This document shows, in pieces, positions 22,449-33,347 of a stretch of 64,000 nt of DNA. The stretch's first letter is position 1, and each line of letters begins with the position of its first letter. A model generated the notes under the pieces. The model ran no database searches. It saw only the letters and a list, made by a program, of their open reading frames with translations, and was not told the origin of the DNA. The DNA is taken from positions 16,790,999 to 16,854,998 of the forward strand of contig OX328100.1 in NCBI GenBank assembly GCA_946811185.2. The letters run 5' to 3'. Both the position numbers and the translations under genes were made by a program. The stretch comes from Hippopus hippopus. Lineage: Eukaryota; Mollusca; Bivalvia; Cardiida; Cardiidae.

Positions 22449-22659
22449 ACTCAGCAAAAGTAAGGTTAATATGAATTTTCAGTCCAAGTGGAAAGGCCTG
22501 TCGGGACATGACATTACCATTATTTCATAAGGAAGGCAAGAATTAGCCACAGCTCATACAGAACCATCAGACCACAAAGCTTATCTCATTTACATGCTTT
22601 TTGATTCCAAAACACTCCTATTGCACTTAGATAGACAGTCAGTCAATATGTAATCATCC

Positions 22660-22888
22660 TTAACTCTTTACCACACAATCCCGACTTTTAACGACCCTGA
22701 AGAAGAAGGCTTTTGAAAACATTGTGGGAAAAGGAGAAAATGCTGGTAACCAGCATTTTCTCCTTTTCCCACAATGTTTTCTACCCTTCTTTTAAAAAAT
22801 TTCAATGTCTGAGTCGGGTTCATTTTGTCGTCTGCTAATGCTTTCAATTTGGACAAGTTTAAAATTTTGACGTTTGGTAAAGAGTTAA
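22660..22888 (-). repeat. Family A reference copy, TTAA hairpin MITE
   Basis: One of the most intact copies, 229 bp. Order: TTAA; TIR CTCTTTACCACACAATCCCG; left flank ACGACCCTGAAGAAGAAGGC; left arm TTTGAAAACATTGTGGGAAA; inner arm AGGAGAAAATGCTGG and centre TAA; the same arms inverted, ending CCCACAATGTTTTC; right flank with GTCGTCTGCTAATGCTTTCA; TIR TTTGGTAAAGAG; TTAA. There is no coding capacity beyond chance ORFs. A TTAA target with CCCT/CTCT-type ends is typical of the piggyBac superfamily, so a non-autonomous piggyBac-like element is the likeliest class (inference). Confidence 0.93.
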
Positions 22889-22921
22889 CAGAAACATTAG
22901 AGTATTCAATGTTTACCAGTC

Positions 22922-23148
22922 TTTCACCCTTTATCAAACAACTCCATGCTTTAACGACCCTGAAGGCAGGAACTTTTGAAAAAATTGTGGGAAAAGGAGA
23001 AAATGCTGGTGACCAGCATTATCTCCTTTTCCCACAATGTTTGCTACCCTGTCTCAGAACTTCATGTCATGTGTACCACTTTCGAATTTGTAAATTGCTT
23101 TCAATTTTGAAGAGTCTGGAATTTAAGGTTTCACCAGGTACAGAGTAA
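22922..23148 (-). repeat. Family A element
   Basis: Full hairpin with centre GCTGGTGACCAGC. Right half and TIRs diverged. Confidence 0.82.
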
Positions 23149-23182
23149 CGAAAAAAAATTGATAACTAAGTATAATGATATT

Positions 23183-23255
23183 TCCTTTAATGGACAATGT
23201 AGATCAAGATCAGACTGCATATCATGTGCAATCTTATCTTGAATCTACTTTGTTC
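23183..23255 (+). repeat. Family B core fragment
   Basis: GGACAATGTAGATCAAGATC and an imperfect inverse CTTATCTTGAATCTAC. Flanks not assignable to B1 or B2. Confidence 0.6.
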
Positions 23256-23435
23256 AATATTGTAATAGATGTTCTTATTTAACATCCTTGCAAACTAAAT
23301 GAACCATGATCATCCATACTTCCTAACTTAAAATGTCCAACTCATTAATTTCATTTGATGCTCTATCATGATTGAAGTATTCTAAGTTCAATTTTTTACT
23401 CCTCTTGCATAAACCGACATAAAATTTCAATATCA

Positions 23436-23794
23436 TTAAAGGCCCAATAGCAGCCAAAAGTAGACAATGCCAGCGTTAAAATGTATTTAAATTTAAATCA
23501 TACAGCTTAAAGTTATAGAAATTACTGTGAAGATGACAATACCGGTATGTTATTGTACAGGCGGTCCAAGTGTTAGTTGCTGCCAGAGAAATGAATTCTA
23601 AAATCAGGTAAAAAGTAAACAAAAGATAGAGCAACTTTTTACCTAGTTCTGAAAGTTACTTTTTCTGCCAGTGACTAACACTTTGTCAGAACATACAATA
23701 ACAGATTGTCATCTTCACAATACTTCCATACTTTCCAATGGTATGATTTAAAATTAAATACACTTTAACGCTTGCATTGCCAATGGGCCTTCAA
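23436..23794. repeat. Family E element, copy 1
   Basis: Ends TTAAAGGCCCAATAGCAGCC and GCATTGCCAATGGGCCTTCA form imperfect TIRs. AAATTTAAATCATAC near the left and GTATGATTTAAAATTAAAT near the right extend the symmetry, as do TATTGTACAGGCG and AACATACAATAACAG. It matches the 34.1 kb copy over its whole length. Probably a TTAA-bounded MITE. Confidence 0.75.
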
Positions 23795-24095
23795 CCATCA
23801 AGTAAGCACTATTTTCTTTTTTTTAATAGATCTTTTTACAGAAATATGCTTATTGCCAAAGAGGTAAATGAAATCTGAGACTTTAATAGTTTTCACTGTC
23901 ACCCACACTTTTTGTTGCCCTCAGAGCATATAAAGCCTTAAATAGCCCCTTTCTGTTTTAAGTATTGTGTTTCATAAACTGTCTAAATCTCAAGATAATA
24001 ATTAGGAGTTTTTACTAAACTGGCCGATCTTTTTGAAAACATTTCATGGAACATTAGTCTGAAGATAGAATTGTTCCAAAGTACAATCCAGTACT

Positions 24096-24320
24096 TTAAC
24101 TGTTTACCAGAAGACAAAATTTTAGACTTGTCCAAATTGAAAGCATTTGCGGACAACGAAATAAATGTGGCTCAAACGTTGCTCATTAAAGAGTAGAAAA
24201 CATTTTGGGAAAAGAAGAAAATGCTGGTAACCAGCATTTTCTCCTTTTCCCAATATGTTTTCAAAAGCTGTCTTTCTGATCAGGGTCATTAAAACTTGGA
24301 ATTGTGTGGTAAAGAGTTAA
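24096..24320 (+). repeat. Family A element, first of an abutting pair
   Basis: TTAA to TTAA. It is + by its flanks but has centre GGTAACC. The right TTAA (24317-24320) is shared with the next copy. Confidence 0.9.
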
Positions 24321-24549
24321 CTCTTTACCAAACCATAAAATTATAGACTTGCCCAAATTGAAAGCATTTGTACACAATAAATCAAATGTGATCAAATAAT
24401 AGATTTTCTCTATTTGGAGATAAAAAACATGGTGGGAAAAGGAGAAAATGCTGGTTACCAGCATTTTCTCCTTTTCCAACCATGTTTTCAAAACCTTTCC
24501 TTCCTAAGCGGTTAGTTAAAACACAGGATATTGTGTAGTAAAGGGTTAA
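24317..24549 (+). repeat. Family A element, second of an abutting pair
   Basis: TTAA to TTAA. The arms carry a paired change: AACATGGT on the left and ACCATGTT on the right, where the usual sequence is AACATTGT / ACAATGTT. Confidence 0.9.
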
Positions 24550-24833
24550 ATGATTGGATAATTTTTAACAAGGTTTAAAGTTAAGTCATTACCTCCCCCC
24601 CTGAAAACTTTGTTTTACAGCTGAGCACTTTTAAAAATATTGTAGCAAAAGCAGGAATTGCTCAGGAGGACATTTTCAAAGTTATTTTCTGCAATTTTGT
24701 TTTATGTGGTAATAACTTGCTTGCTTTGCTACAGAAGTTCTGCCTTCAAGAGAAAGTTGACACCATATTTTATACAGCTGATAGTTCCAACTTCTAGAAA
24801 TGTGTTCTGGTCCTAGTCTGTACCACCCCACCC

Positions 24834-24964
24834 TGATTTTCTCCTTTTTCTGCAGTGTTTTCAATTCTTTCAAAGACAAATGCCATTATCAGAGAACTTT
24901 AAATCAATTGTCTGCAAATGCTTTTAATATGGACAAGTCTAAAATATCATTGTTAGTTAACAAT
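24834..24964 (-). repeat. Family A fragment, right half
   Basis: TTTTCTCCTTTTTCTGCAG through CTGCAAATGCTTTTAATATG and GTTAGTTAA. Confidence 0.65.
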
Positions 24965-24969
24965 TAACT

Positions 24970-25479
24970 CATTGCTCTTGGAGTTTAGCATCCTCTTGTA
25001 AGGAAAGCTATCTTGGCTGCTCTAAAGCTTATTCAAAGATACTTATGATGTCACATGATTGGACCCCTGAAAGTAATGTTACCCAACAGGATTTATTATT
25101 ACATCACTCTCCTGTAAGCACTATCATCTCCAACAGGAAGTTATAAGTCAAGCATCACAAAGTGTTTGTCCATAGATAAGAAGCTGCAATAGACTACATG
25201 GACATTGTCCAGTGGACAGGAAGAGTCAATCAAGACTATCTATAATAGATTTGTATTGGCCTGTAGTAATGTCCATTTTACATTTGTAGATTAGATTAGA
25301 GGAATAACTTCTCCCATATGACACATAAACCTTCTGTAAAATCCTCATAAACTGTAATGCTGTGTCTCATCAAAACCAGGATGTGCCTTCAAGGATGACC
25401 TTGACCTTTAACCCATTACTTCATGCCCCCATTGATGATATTGCCCTGTGATCAATACCATATCCATATGAACCAACTG
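24970..25479. other. No recognised feature
   Basis: About 0.5 kb of mixed sequence. No repeat or exon supported. Confidence 0.4.
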
Positions 25480-25671
25480 TAACTCTTTCACTACTATAGT
25501 TGACTTTGTGGCCTGTGTAGAATAAGATCAGACTGCATTCTGATCTTTGATCACACTGTTGATTTTAGCTGAAATACTACAGAAAAAAAAAAACAACCAA
25601 GAAATTTTGTGGTCTTCTGGGTTTTATTATAGACTGAAAATGTCCAGGAAGTTTTTTGCTTTCAGAGTTCA
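25480..25671 (+). repeat. Family B2 element
   Basis: TTTCACTACTATAGTTGACT, then GAATAAGATCAGACTGCATT with a shortened inverse arm. The right end TTTGCTTTCAGAGTTC is worn. Confidence 0.75.
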
Positions 25672-25946
25672 TAAAGCTTTTCAATTCAATTTCAATCCAT
25701 CATACAAAAAATCATCTGCATTTTAGCTGTTTAGTCTACAAGAATTTCTTGCTATACAAATAGGTGCACAATCTGTGGGTTCATTTCCATTTTGAAAGAT
25801 AGAAATAAGTAACCGATATACAAAGATACCAATTATAGTTCTATATTAAAAGGTTTGGGGTAATGTGCTCACAGCCAGTGTCTAGACATTGCAGTAGTGA
25901 TATTCCAACATGCTGTTGTAATAGCACAATATTCTTGCTTTAATGT

Positions 25947-26165
25947 CAACTCTTTACTGTACGACAAAATTTTAGACTTGTCCAAATTGAAAGCATTTGC
26001 AGACGACAAATTAAATGTTGCACGAATAAAGAAATTTGTTTTTGAAAGATAAGAGAACTGTGGAAAAAGGACAAATTACTGGTAAATATCATTTTCTCCT
26101 TTTCCCACAAAGAGTCGTTTTCCTTGACGCTCGTCAAAAGTCCTAATTGTGTGGTAAAGGGTTAA
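25947..26165 (+). repeat. Family A element, hairpin weakened
   Basis: ACAAAATTTTAGACTTGTCC and the right end GTGTGGTAAAGGGTTAA are intact. The hairpin is broken (AATTACTGGTAAATATCATT). Confidence 0.82.
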
Positions 26166-26614
26166 GATACCTGACCAATGAAATGACAAGAATCAGCATC
26201 ACACTATTGACAGATTTAGCCCAAAATTCACTTGAAAGTCTAACCAACTGGATGACCAAATGTAGACACTAATAGGGAATGTTTTGTCTACCGCTGAAGC
26301 TGTACACGTACCATACTGATATTGCTCACTCAGGTAGTCACAGATCAGTTTGATTAGTTGCTGTGGTTCATTCTAACAATATGTCATTGCAGTCGATGTA
26401 TATTATTTAGGTAGAGGGTGAGATGAGTCTTCAAAGGTAATAACAAATCCTGCAGTACATTTGACAGGTCTAAAATCAATCTTTCTTTGAATGAGTTTAA
26501 AATAAATTCATGACTAAAAAAAAAAATGGTGCACTATGAATGATTGAATGACTAAAAAATCCTAAATGCTGATAGAACATTGTTCATGCTGTTCAAAATG
26601 CATGGGTTAAAATC
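26166..26614. other. No recognised feature
   Basis: No repeat family or credible exon seen. Confidence 0.4.
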
Positions 26615-26855
26615 CTTGATTTACTGATTGAATGGAAGTTTACACTATTTTCAAGATTATTTCAGTCATACCAAGGCAACAGTTCACATATTCATGTATG
26701 TCCTGGGTGTCACCAATACCAGGCAAGGATTCTGAAGTGTCTTACTCAAAATCCCTCCCATGAAAAATACAACTGCTTCCAGTGAGGCTATAACCCCCCC
26801 AGCCTCCAGAGTGTTACACTTTAGCTCTGAATCATGCTAGATCCTCTTGTCTCTA
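26615..26855 (-). repeat. SINE-like element, S2 group
   Basis: AAGATTATTTCAGTCATACC near the left and CATTCATGTATGTCCTGGGT in the middle match the copies at 32.4 and 38.1 kb. The right end (CACTTTAGCTCTGAATCATG) is the worn tRNA-like head. Confidence 0.65.
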
Positions 26856-27138
26856 ATTGCACTTTGTTTGGTCATGATTGGATCCTCACCCATCTGATTG
26901 TGGTAAACTGCACCTTCTTAAAAAAAAAATTCTAAGCATTAACTAAAGCTCTGCACTGAAAAAGAAGTCATTTTGTTTATTTTTTCTTCAAAAAAAAAAG
27001 TTGACAGAAAAGAGATAAAATCTTACTGAAGTTATTTTGACACTGTGTTACCTTTATAATGGAAAGGACTGACCCACTAAATAGGTGCAAACAAAAAAAC
27101 TTTGGAAAAATCAACCCTTCTCACTTTTTGGACTCTGA

Positions 27139-27349
27139 ACTCTATACCACAAAATTCTGTGTGTTAAGGACTGATAGGAAGACAGGTTTGGAAAACAGTG
27201 TGAGAAAAGGAGAAAATGCTGGTAACCAGCATTTTCTCCTTTTCCCACAATGTTTTCTACATTTTCAAAGATAGAAATCATCATTTGGGAGGCTTTTAAT
27301 TTGTTGTCTACTAATGCTTTCAATTTGGACAAGTTCGGTAAAGAGTTAA
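27139..27349 (-). repeat. Family A element
   Basis: A perfect inner hairpin with GGTAACC. The left TIR is diverged (CTATACCACAAAATTC). The right end is shortened by a deletion before TTCGGTAAAGAGTTAA. Confidence 0.88.
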
Positions 27350-27539
27350 GCTATTACCGCTACAACTTAAGTTTTTACATCCCATTGTAGGCAAGAGATA
27401 ATGTGGAAAAATGCGAAATTGCTTGTGAAGGCAGTTGCTTCTTTCCTCAAACTGTTTTACATGACATAAGTAATGTTCTTTCCTACATGTATATCTACTT
27501 TTGTATCATTTTAAAGAGGTAGTGGTATGCCAAAAATAA

Positions 27540-27735
27540 GTAAAATATTATAAGCTTTGGCAAACAAAAAGTGAATTGCAACTCAAATGATGTAATTTAT
27601 CTGTGATGGAGTATAAAACATTGTGCAAAAAAGGAGAAACTGCTGCTTACCACAATATCTGCTTTTCCAAAAATGTTTTCACATGGCCTCTTTCTAAGCG
27701 TTGTTTGAACTCGGGATCATGAGATACAGGGTTAA
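27540..27735 (+). repeat. Family A element, diverged
   Basis: GGAGAAACTGCTGCTTACCA core with a mismatched right arm. It ends GAGATACAGGGTTAA. Confidence 0.7.
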
Positions 27736-28030
27736 AACAAGCCTATCAGAACAAGTTTAATGATTCTATAACTTCAGCTAGATGGACCCTGCAGCCAAAG
27801 CACTTAGACATATACCCTTTTTCAACAAGATAAACTCAATCCCTATGGTTTCATAACTTCAACGACATACAACCAGCAAAACTAGCAAGACTCAAAGTTT
27901 GACCTATATCATTTTAAGCTAATTAGTTTTTAATTGATTTTTTTCCAAATGAGTGAAACTGAGTACCTTCTAAATGACAAAATTAATAAAGAAGACAGCC
28001 ATTGTTTTGTTGACAGGTAAACTTGTTTGT

Positions 28031-28263
28031 TTAACCCTCTACAACACGGAAAAATTTAAGACTTGTCCAAATTGAAAGCATTTTGTAAACAACAAAATAA
28101 ATAATTATGACCTTTACATTGAATTTTGCTTTTGTAAGGGTAGAAAACCTTGTGGGAAAAGGAGAAAATGCTGGTTACCAGCATTTTCTCCTTTTCTCAC
28201 AAGGTTTTCAAAAGGCTTTTTTTCATAATCATTAAATCTCCAGATTGTGTGGTACAGTGTTAA
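28031..28263 (+). repeat. Family A element
   Basis: TTAA to TTAA. The arms carry a paired change: AAACCTTGTG on the left and CACAAGGTTT on the right. Confidence 0.92.
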
Positions 28264-28339
28264 CTAGGGTTTTTAACAACATTCAATTATAATTCAGCCA
28301 CAATACAACAAAAGCTCACTTACTCTGGTCTTTCCCGGG

Positions 28340-28570
28340 TTTTATCAGTACAAGGCCTGGCTCTGCTTTGCGATGCATTGCAAGGGACAGTTCTATGTTA
28401 CCAGATTGTCTATCATATGGACCGAAACCAGGATTTCCCTAAGTGCCAAGCCAATAAATCAATCGATGGCTGAGATGGGGATGGGGGATGGAGAAGCTGG
28501 TAAAAAGGCATTTATAATTGGCAAACATGGGTTTCAAGCCCTGTATGATATCCACTGAGCTACAAGGCAC
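28340..28570 (-). repeat. SINE-like element
   Basis: The right end on the - strand has GGGCTTGAAACCC (B-box-like) and TGTAGCTCAGTGGATATC (A-box-like). The left end holds TTCCCGGGTTTTATCAG, as in the S2 copies. The middle differs. Confidence 0.65.
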
Positions 28571-28598
28571 AGCACTTTCCTAAGTATTGGCATCAGAT

Positions 28599-28823
28599 TT
28601 AATTCTTTACCACAAAACACAAATTATGGTCTTGTCCAAATTGATGCATTTGCAGACGACATACCAAATATGGTTGAAATTCTGAGATTTGTCTCTGTAA
28701 GGACAGAAAACATTGTAAGAAAAGGAGAAAATGCTAGTTTCTAGAGGTTTCCCCTTTTCCAACAATGTTTTCGAAAGCCTTCTTCATCAAGGTGGTTAAA
28801 ACTCAGTTGAGGTAAAAAGTCAA
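28599..28823 (+). repeat. Family A element
   Basis: Left TTAA intact. The inner hairpin is damaged (AATGCTAGTTTCTAGAGG), and the right end is worn. Confidence 0.8.
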
Positions 28824-28974
28824 ACATAGGAACTTTCGACTGAAACCTTTTTTCTTATTATCTTGCAGAATAACAGAATTCAAACAAAACGTGCTGGCTT
28901 TAACAGCTGAAAAATTTAGGAACATCCTTGTAAAGTATGAATAATCAACAGGGCCCACAATTCACTTCACAATT

Positions 28975-29060
28975 ACTGGTGAAAAATAAGAGGCTAAAGG
29001 AGAATTACTCTTTATGAGCAATATCTCCTTTTGTCACAATGTTTTCAAAAGGTGATTACT
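28975..29060. repeat. Degenerate family A relative
   Basis: AAAGGAGAATTACTCTTTATG with CAATATCTCCTTTTGTCACA. No TIRs. Confidence 0.4.
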
Positions 29061-29225
29061 GAGGGTAAAATATTATGGCTTGTGGACAATTAGTAACAGA
29101 CTAATAGCCTAAGCCTTGAAGTTACCTGTAAAGGTGTGGGAAAGCACCAGCTACTTCTAACATAAGTGCAATCAAAATTACAGTCTAGGTGGATTTTATG
29201 ATCTATCTATCAATAATTGCATTAT

Positions 29226-29442
29226 GAACTCTTAACCACACAGTCCTAAGTTTTTAACAACCCTGAGAAAGAGGTCCTCTAAAAAAAAAGGGGGGGGGGG
29301 GGAGGTAACCAGCATTTTCTCCTTTTCCCACTGTGTTTCTGCCTTCTAGGAGACAAATGCTATAATTTGTGCTACATTTACTTGTATTCTGCAAATGCTT
29401 TCAATTCAATTTGTTTGAGTCTGAAATTTTGTAAAGAGTTAA
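29226..29442 (-). repeat. Family A element with homopolymer-replaced arm
   Basis: The left hairpin arm is replaced by a run of nine A then about fourteen G (29280-29303). The right arm and right TIR are normal. Confidence 0.85.
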
Positions 29443-29679
29443 CCCCTCCTTCTTCGATTACACCCCCCCCCACTTCCCCTCCTTGCAGATGACTTTTTCT
29501 TCTTGCAGCAAACCACTTTTAAAACCATTGTGACAAACTGAGACTTTGCTATTAGGTGCAGTTTCTCTTTTGCCACTATATTCTCAGACATTTTTTTCCT
29601 ATTTCAAATCTTGTGTTCAATCCGATTACCCTACTTTGACTTACTATGAAGTTCTTAAAGTCATCTGCTGCAAATTTGT

Positions 29680-29907
29680 TTAACTCTTTACCATACAACA
29701 AAATTTTGGACCTGACTAAACTGAAACCATGTGCAGAGAACAACATATATGTAGCTCATAATTATGATGATTTCTGTTTAGATATGGTAGAAAACATTGT
29801 GGGAAAAGGAAAAGATGTTGGTCACCAGCATTTCTCCTATTCCCACAATATTTTCAAAAGGCCTTTTCAGAGTCATTAGATCTTGGGACTGTGTGGTGAA
29901 GGGTTAA
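29680..29907 (+). repeat. Family A element
   Basis: TTAA to TTAA. The hairpin centre is GTTGGTCACCAGC. The right TTAA is shared with the next, oppositely oriented copy. Confidence 0.9.
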
Positions 29908-30132
29908 CCCTTTACCACACAATCCCGAATTTTAACGACTCCAAGGAAGTGACCTTTTGAAAAGTTTGTGGGAAAAGGAGAAAATGCTGGTAATCAGCAT
30001 TTTCTCCTTTTCCCACAATGTTTTCTACCCTTCCCAAATCAAATTTCAAAATTTGAATCACATTTATTTTGTCATCTGCAAATGCTTCGAATTTGAACTA
30101 GTCCAAAATTTTGTCGTTTGGTAAAGAGTTAA
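29904..30132 (-). repeat. Family A element
   Basis: TTAA to TTAA, complete hairpin with centre GGTAATC. It shares TTAA 29904-29907 with the preceding + copy. Confidence 0.92.
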
Positions 30133-30293
30133 ACTATCTATCCATACTTGATGGTATAGTGATTATGTCTCTAGTAAAAACTTTAACTGCACCAAACAGC
30201 CAGACTGACTATTACTAATAACTGAAAACTGCAATTCTGGAAAGGCGGAGGCTATCAACAGCCTGTATAAAAGGTTCCACGAAAGAAGAAACT

Positions 30294-30507
30294 TTAACCC
30301 TAAATGAAGCACCGAATAAACCTGACAGACATTTTCATTTGTAAACTAAGACCCAGATAATTGTAATTTCATGGTTGCGGTTGTCTGTACAGATTTAGCT
30401 AAGCGGACAGTGTAGACCAAAGATCATACTGCACATTTCATGCAGTCTGATCTTAATCTACACTGGCTGCAAAAGCAACTGTATTTGTGAAAAGCACTTC
30501 AAGGATT
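30294..30507 (-). repeat. Family B2 element
   Basis: Left TTAACCCTAAATGAAGC; TTAGCTAAGCGGACAGTGTAG and palindrome; GCTGCAAAAGCAACTGTATT at the right. Confidence 0.78.
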
Positions 30508-30825
30508 ACAACTGATCCAATATAAGTTTAGGATATGTGCATGAACCTTTGGAAAGGTCAGAGAAAAGTTATTACATATCAAAGTCATTAAACTGTTGAC
30601 TGGTTATCTAAAAATCTCTATAAAATATTGAACAATGATTTCACATCATAAAACCATTCTATACATGTCATGGTGTCACACCGAGTGGCCTTTCCCTCTG
30701 GAAATTTACATAATGTCCTGCACACTTCTTTCTTTTGAAAATTATTTTCAATGGGCATGTTCACAATAAGAGAGGTAATGGCTGCACTAATTATCTCCCA
30801 AAGCAGCAGCAGACATTGAATGATG

Positions 30826-31135
30826 TTTTATGCCATTTTAACACTTTTTTATGCCATTTTAACACTTTTTCAGTTATTTTGCGGTAGCCAGTGCACCTAC
30901 ACATGCTTTCCTGCACTTATTGTTACCAGTTTAAGTACAATATTCTTTCCAGGCCACTGGCTGCTTTCCCACATAACTATTTTGAAACAATGACCAGGGG
31001 TGAGAGAGTAATCAATCCTGATGCAATGACTATCGTCAATCCTCAGGAAGAAATTTGCTGAGCTGTTTCAAGATTTGAACCAGCAAACCCCTGTGCTATA
31101 GTCCTGTATGCTATTGATGGTGCTACAAAGGCTTG
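30826..31135 (-). repeat. tRNA-headed SINE, S1 group
   Basis: GCGGTAGCCAGTGCACC and CCAGGCCACTGGCTGCTTTC are shared with the 62.3 kb copy. The tRNA-like head at the right is worn (GATTTGAACCAGC). TTTATGCCATTTTAACACTT is duplicated at the tail. Confidence 0.75.
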
Positions 31136-31375
31136 GCTTGCAGCAGACAACTTCATAAGCTCCTTATGAAACATGGATAATCTTTATTAAAAAAAGTTTC
31201 ATAACCAAATTGTAAGTGATAATATTGTGGCCAGAGGCAAAGCTGTTAACTATGAACAATCTCTGCTTTTGCCAGTGTTTTTTAATATAGCACATGTGTG
31301 CTGCAAGATAAAAAAAAAATGTAAATTTGGTAACTTAACCTGCAGAAGATAGTTATATAACATAATTATGGGATT

Positions 31376-31478
31376 TTAACCTTTTACCACATGATACCAA
31401 ATTTCAACGACCCTGTGGGGGAAGTCCATGAAAACAATGTGGGAAAATAAGAACATGCTGGTAATCATAAGATTTCCT
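31376..31478 (-). repeat. Family A fragment, left half
   Basis: TTAACCTTTTACCACATGAT through the left arm to ATGCTGGTAATC, then lost. Confidence 0.7.
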
Positions 31479-31532
31479 GTCTACCTATTAGAAGAATATG
31501 TCTACAAGTAACAAAGTGTCCGGCATTTCATT

Positions 31533-31750
31533 AATGAACCCTTCACAACCCCGAGTTTTAACAATCCTGAAGAATCCTTTTGAAATCATAGTGGAAAAGG
31601 GGGGAAAATGCTGATAACCAGCATTTTCACCTTTTCCCATAATGGGAATTTCTACCAATTCAAACTTCTTTGAGCTACATTTTAATTGTGGTCTGCAAAT
31701 GCTTTCAATTTGAACAAGTCTAAGATTTTGTCACCTGGTAAAGAGTTCTC
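31533..31750 (-). repeat. Family A element
   Basis: The hairpin is present with a G-rich left arm (AAAAGGGGGGAAAATGCTG) and TIR ends worn. Confidence 0.82.
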
Positions 31751-31974
31751 TTTGTAACCAAAGGATAAAATTTCCGGCTGAACAAAATTGAAAGTATTGG
31801 CAGATGAATAATTAAATTAAACTCAAATAATTATTTGTTTTCTGTTAAGATAGAAAACATTATAGGAAAAGGAGAAAATGCTGGTAACCAGCATTTTCTC
31901 CTTTTCCCATAATGTTTTCAAAGGTCTTCTCTTTCAGGGTTGTCAAAAGTCGTGATTGTGTGGTAAAGCATTAA
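31750..31974 (+). repeat. Family A element
   Basis: The left end is strongly diverged but the hairpin is almost perfect. It has a paired arm change (ACATTATAGG / CCCATAATGT) and centre GGTAACC in a + copy. It ends GCATTAA. Confidence 0.85.
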
Positions 31975-32037
31975 TTAATTTCAAATGAAAGACAGTGGAT
32001 GATACATACAACACAAGTAATAGAAGAAACTGTAAGT

Positions 32038-32265
32038 TTAACCCTTTACCACACAATCCCGACTTTTAACGACCTTGAAAACAAAGCCTTTGAAAACATT
32101 GTGGGAAAAGGAGAAAATGCTGGTAACCAGCATTTTCTCCTTTTCCCACAATGTTTTCTACCTCTCCAAAAATGAATTTCAATTTTTCATTGACATTTAT
32201 TTTGTTGTCTCTAAATTCTTTCAATTTCGACCAGTCTTAAATTTTGTTGTTTGGAAAAGAGTTAA
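32038..32265 (-). repeat. Family A element
   Basis: TTAA to TTAA with an intact hairpin. Confidence 0.92.
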
Positions 32266-32429
32266 GGAGAATCCTTCTCTTTCAGTTCAAGTTACACCTA
32301 AACATGTAAGTGATGTAAAAAAACAAAAGCTTTTATTTTATACAAATTATGATTATATCAGGACAATGGCTTGAAGTGTTTGAAAACATATTACTAATTG
32401 CTTTTATTTTCTGCGTAAATATAGTGTAG

Positions 32430-32652
32430 CTGACTGAATGGTGTTTTATGCTGCTTTCAACATCATTTCAGTCATATCACTGCGACAGCTCACTCATTCA
32501 TGTTTGTCCTGAGTTTCAGCAGTACTACGCTGGGGCTTTAAAAGTGTCTTGCCCAATAATACTCCCATGAAAAGCCCAGTACATCCAGTGAGGCTTAAAT
32601 CTGTGGCCTGTGGTTATGAGTCCTACACTTTACCACTGAGCCATGCAGGACC
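32430..32652 (-). repeat. tRNA-headed SINE, S2 group
   Basis: On the - strand it starts CATGGCTCAGTGGTAAAGTG (A-box region) with a tRNA-like continuation. The tail side contains CAACATCATTTCAGTCATAT. Confidence 0.75.
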
Positions 32653-32700
32653 CCAAACATATTGTAGATAAGACTTGAAACTACTCAAAACATAACACAG

Positions 32701-32899
32701 TTAACTCTTGACCAGATGGCAAAATTTAAAACTTAAGTCTTGCCCAAGTCAAAAAGATTTGCACAAAGTAAATTAGATATCACTCAAATGAAAGCAATAT
32801 CTATGAAAAGGTAGTAAAATTTGTGAGAAAAGGATAAAATGCGGGTTACCAGCATTTTCTCCTTTTACCACAATGTTATCAAACACAGTCTTTCTCACG
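32701..32899 (+). repeat. Family A element, right TIR lost
   Basis: Starts TTAACTC. The hairpin centre is GCGGGTTACCAGC. It stops at CTTTCTCACG, where the next copy begins. First of four consecutive copies. Confidence 0.82.
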
Positions 32900-33124
32900 T
32901 AACCCTTTACAACACAATCCCAAATTTTATTGATTCTGACAGAGACAGCTTTTGGAAACATTTTTTGAAAAAGGAGAAAAGGGTAGTAACCAGCTTTTTC
33001 TCCTTTTCCCATAATGTTGTCTACCCTTTGGCACACAAATTTCATACTATCAATCACATTTGTCATCTGCAAATGCTTTCATTTTGGAAAAGTCTAAAAT
33101 TTTGTTGTTTGGTAAAGATTTTAA
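32899..33124 (-). repeat. Family A element
   Basis: Complete. The inner arm is altered on the left (AAAAGGGTAGTAACCAGC). Ends TTTGGTAAAGATTTTAA. Confidence 0.85.
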
Positions 33125-33147
33125 ACAGGGCATTGTCTGACAAAGGG

Positions 33148-33347
33148 TTAACCCTTTACCACACAATCCCCAGTTTTAACAAGCCTGAGAAAGAATGCTT
33201 TAAAAAATATTGTGGGTAACCAGCATTTTCCTTTCCCCACTCTATTTAGTATCTAGTCAAAGGCAAGTTGAGCTACCTTAAATTTGTCCTCGGCAAATGC
33301 TTTAAATTTTGTCAAATGTAACATTCTGTTGTTTGGTAAAGAGTTAA
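33148..33347 (-). repeat. Family A element, left inner arm deleted
   Basis: TTAA to TTAA. ATTGTGGG joins directly to TAACCAGCATTTT, removing the left inner arm. The right TTAA is shared with the next copy. Confidence 0.88.

Noticed and set aside
32284..32303. A 20 bp micro-exon (CTTCTCTTTCAG before, GTAAGTGA after)
   Set aside because: Splice signals are good but 20 bp gives no coding evidence. Kept only as a note.
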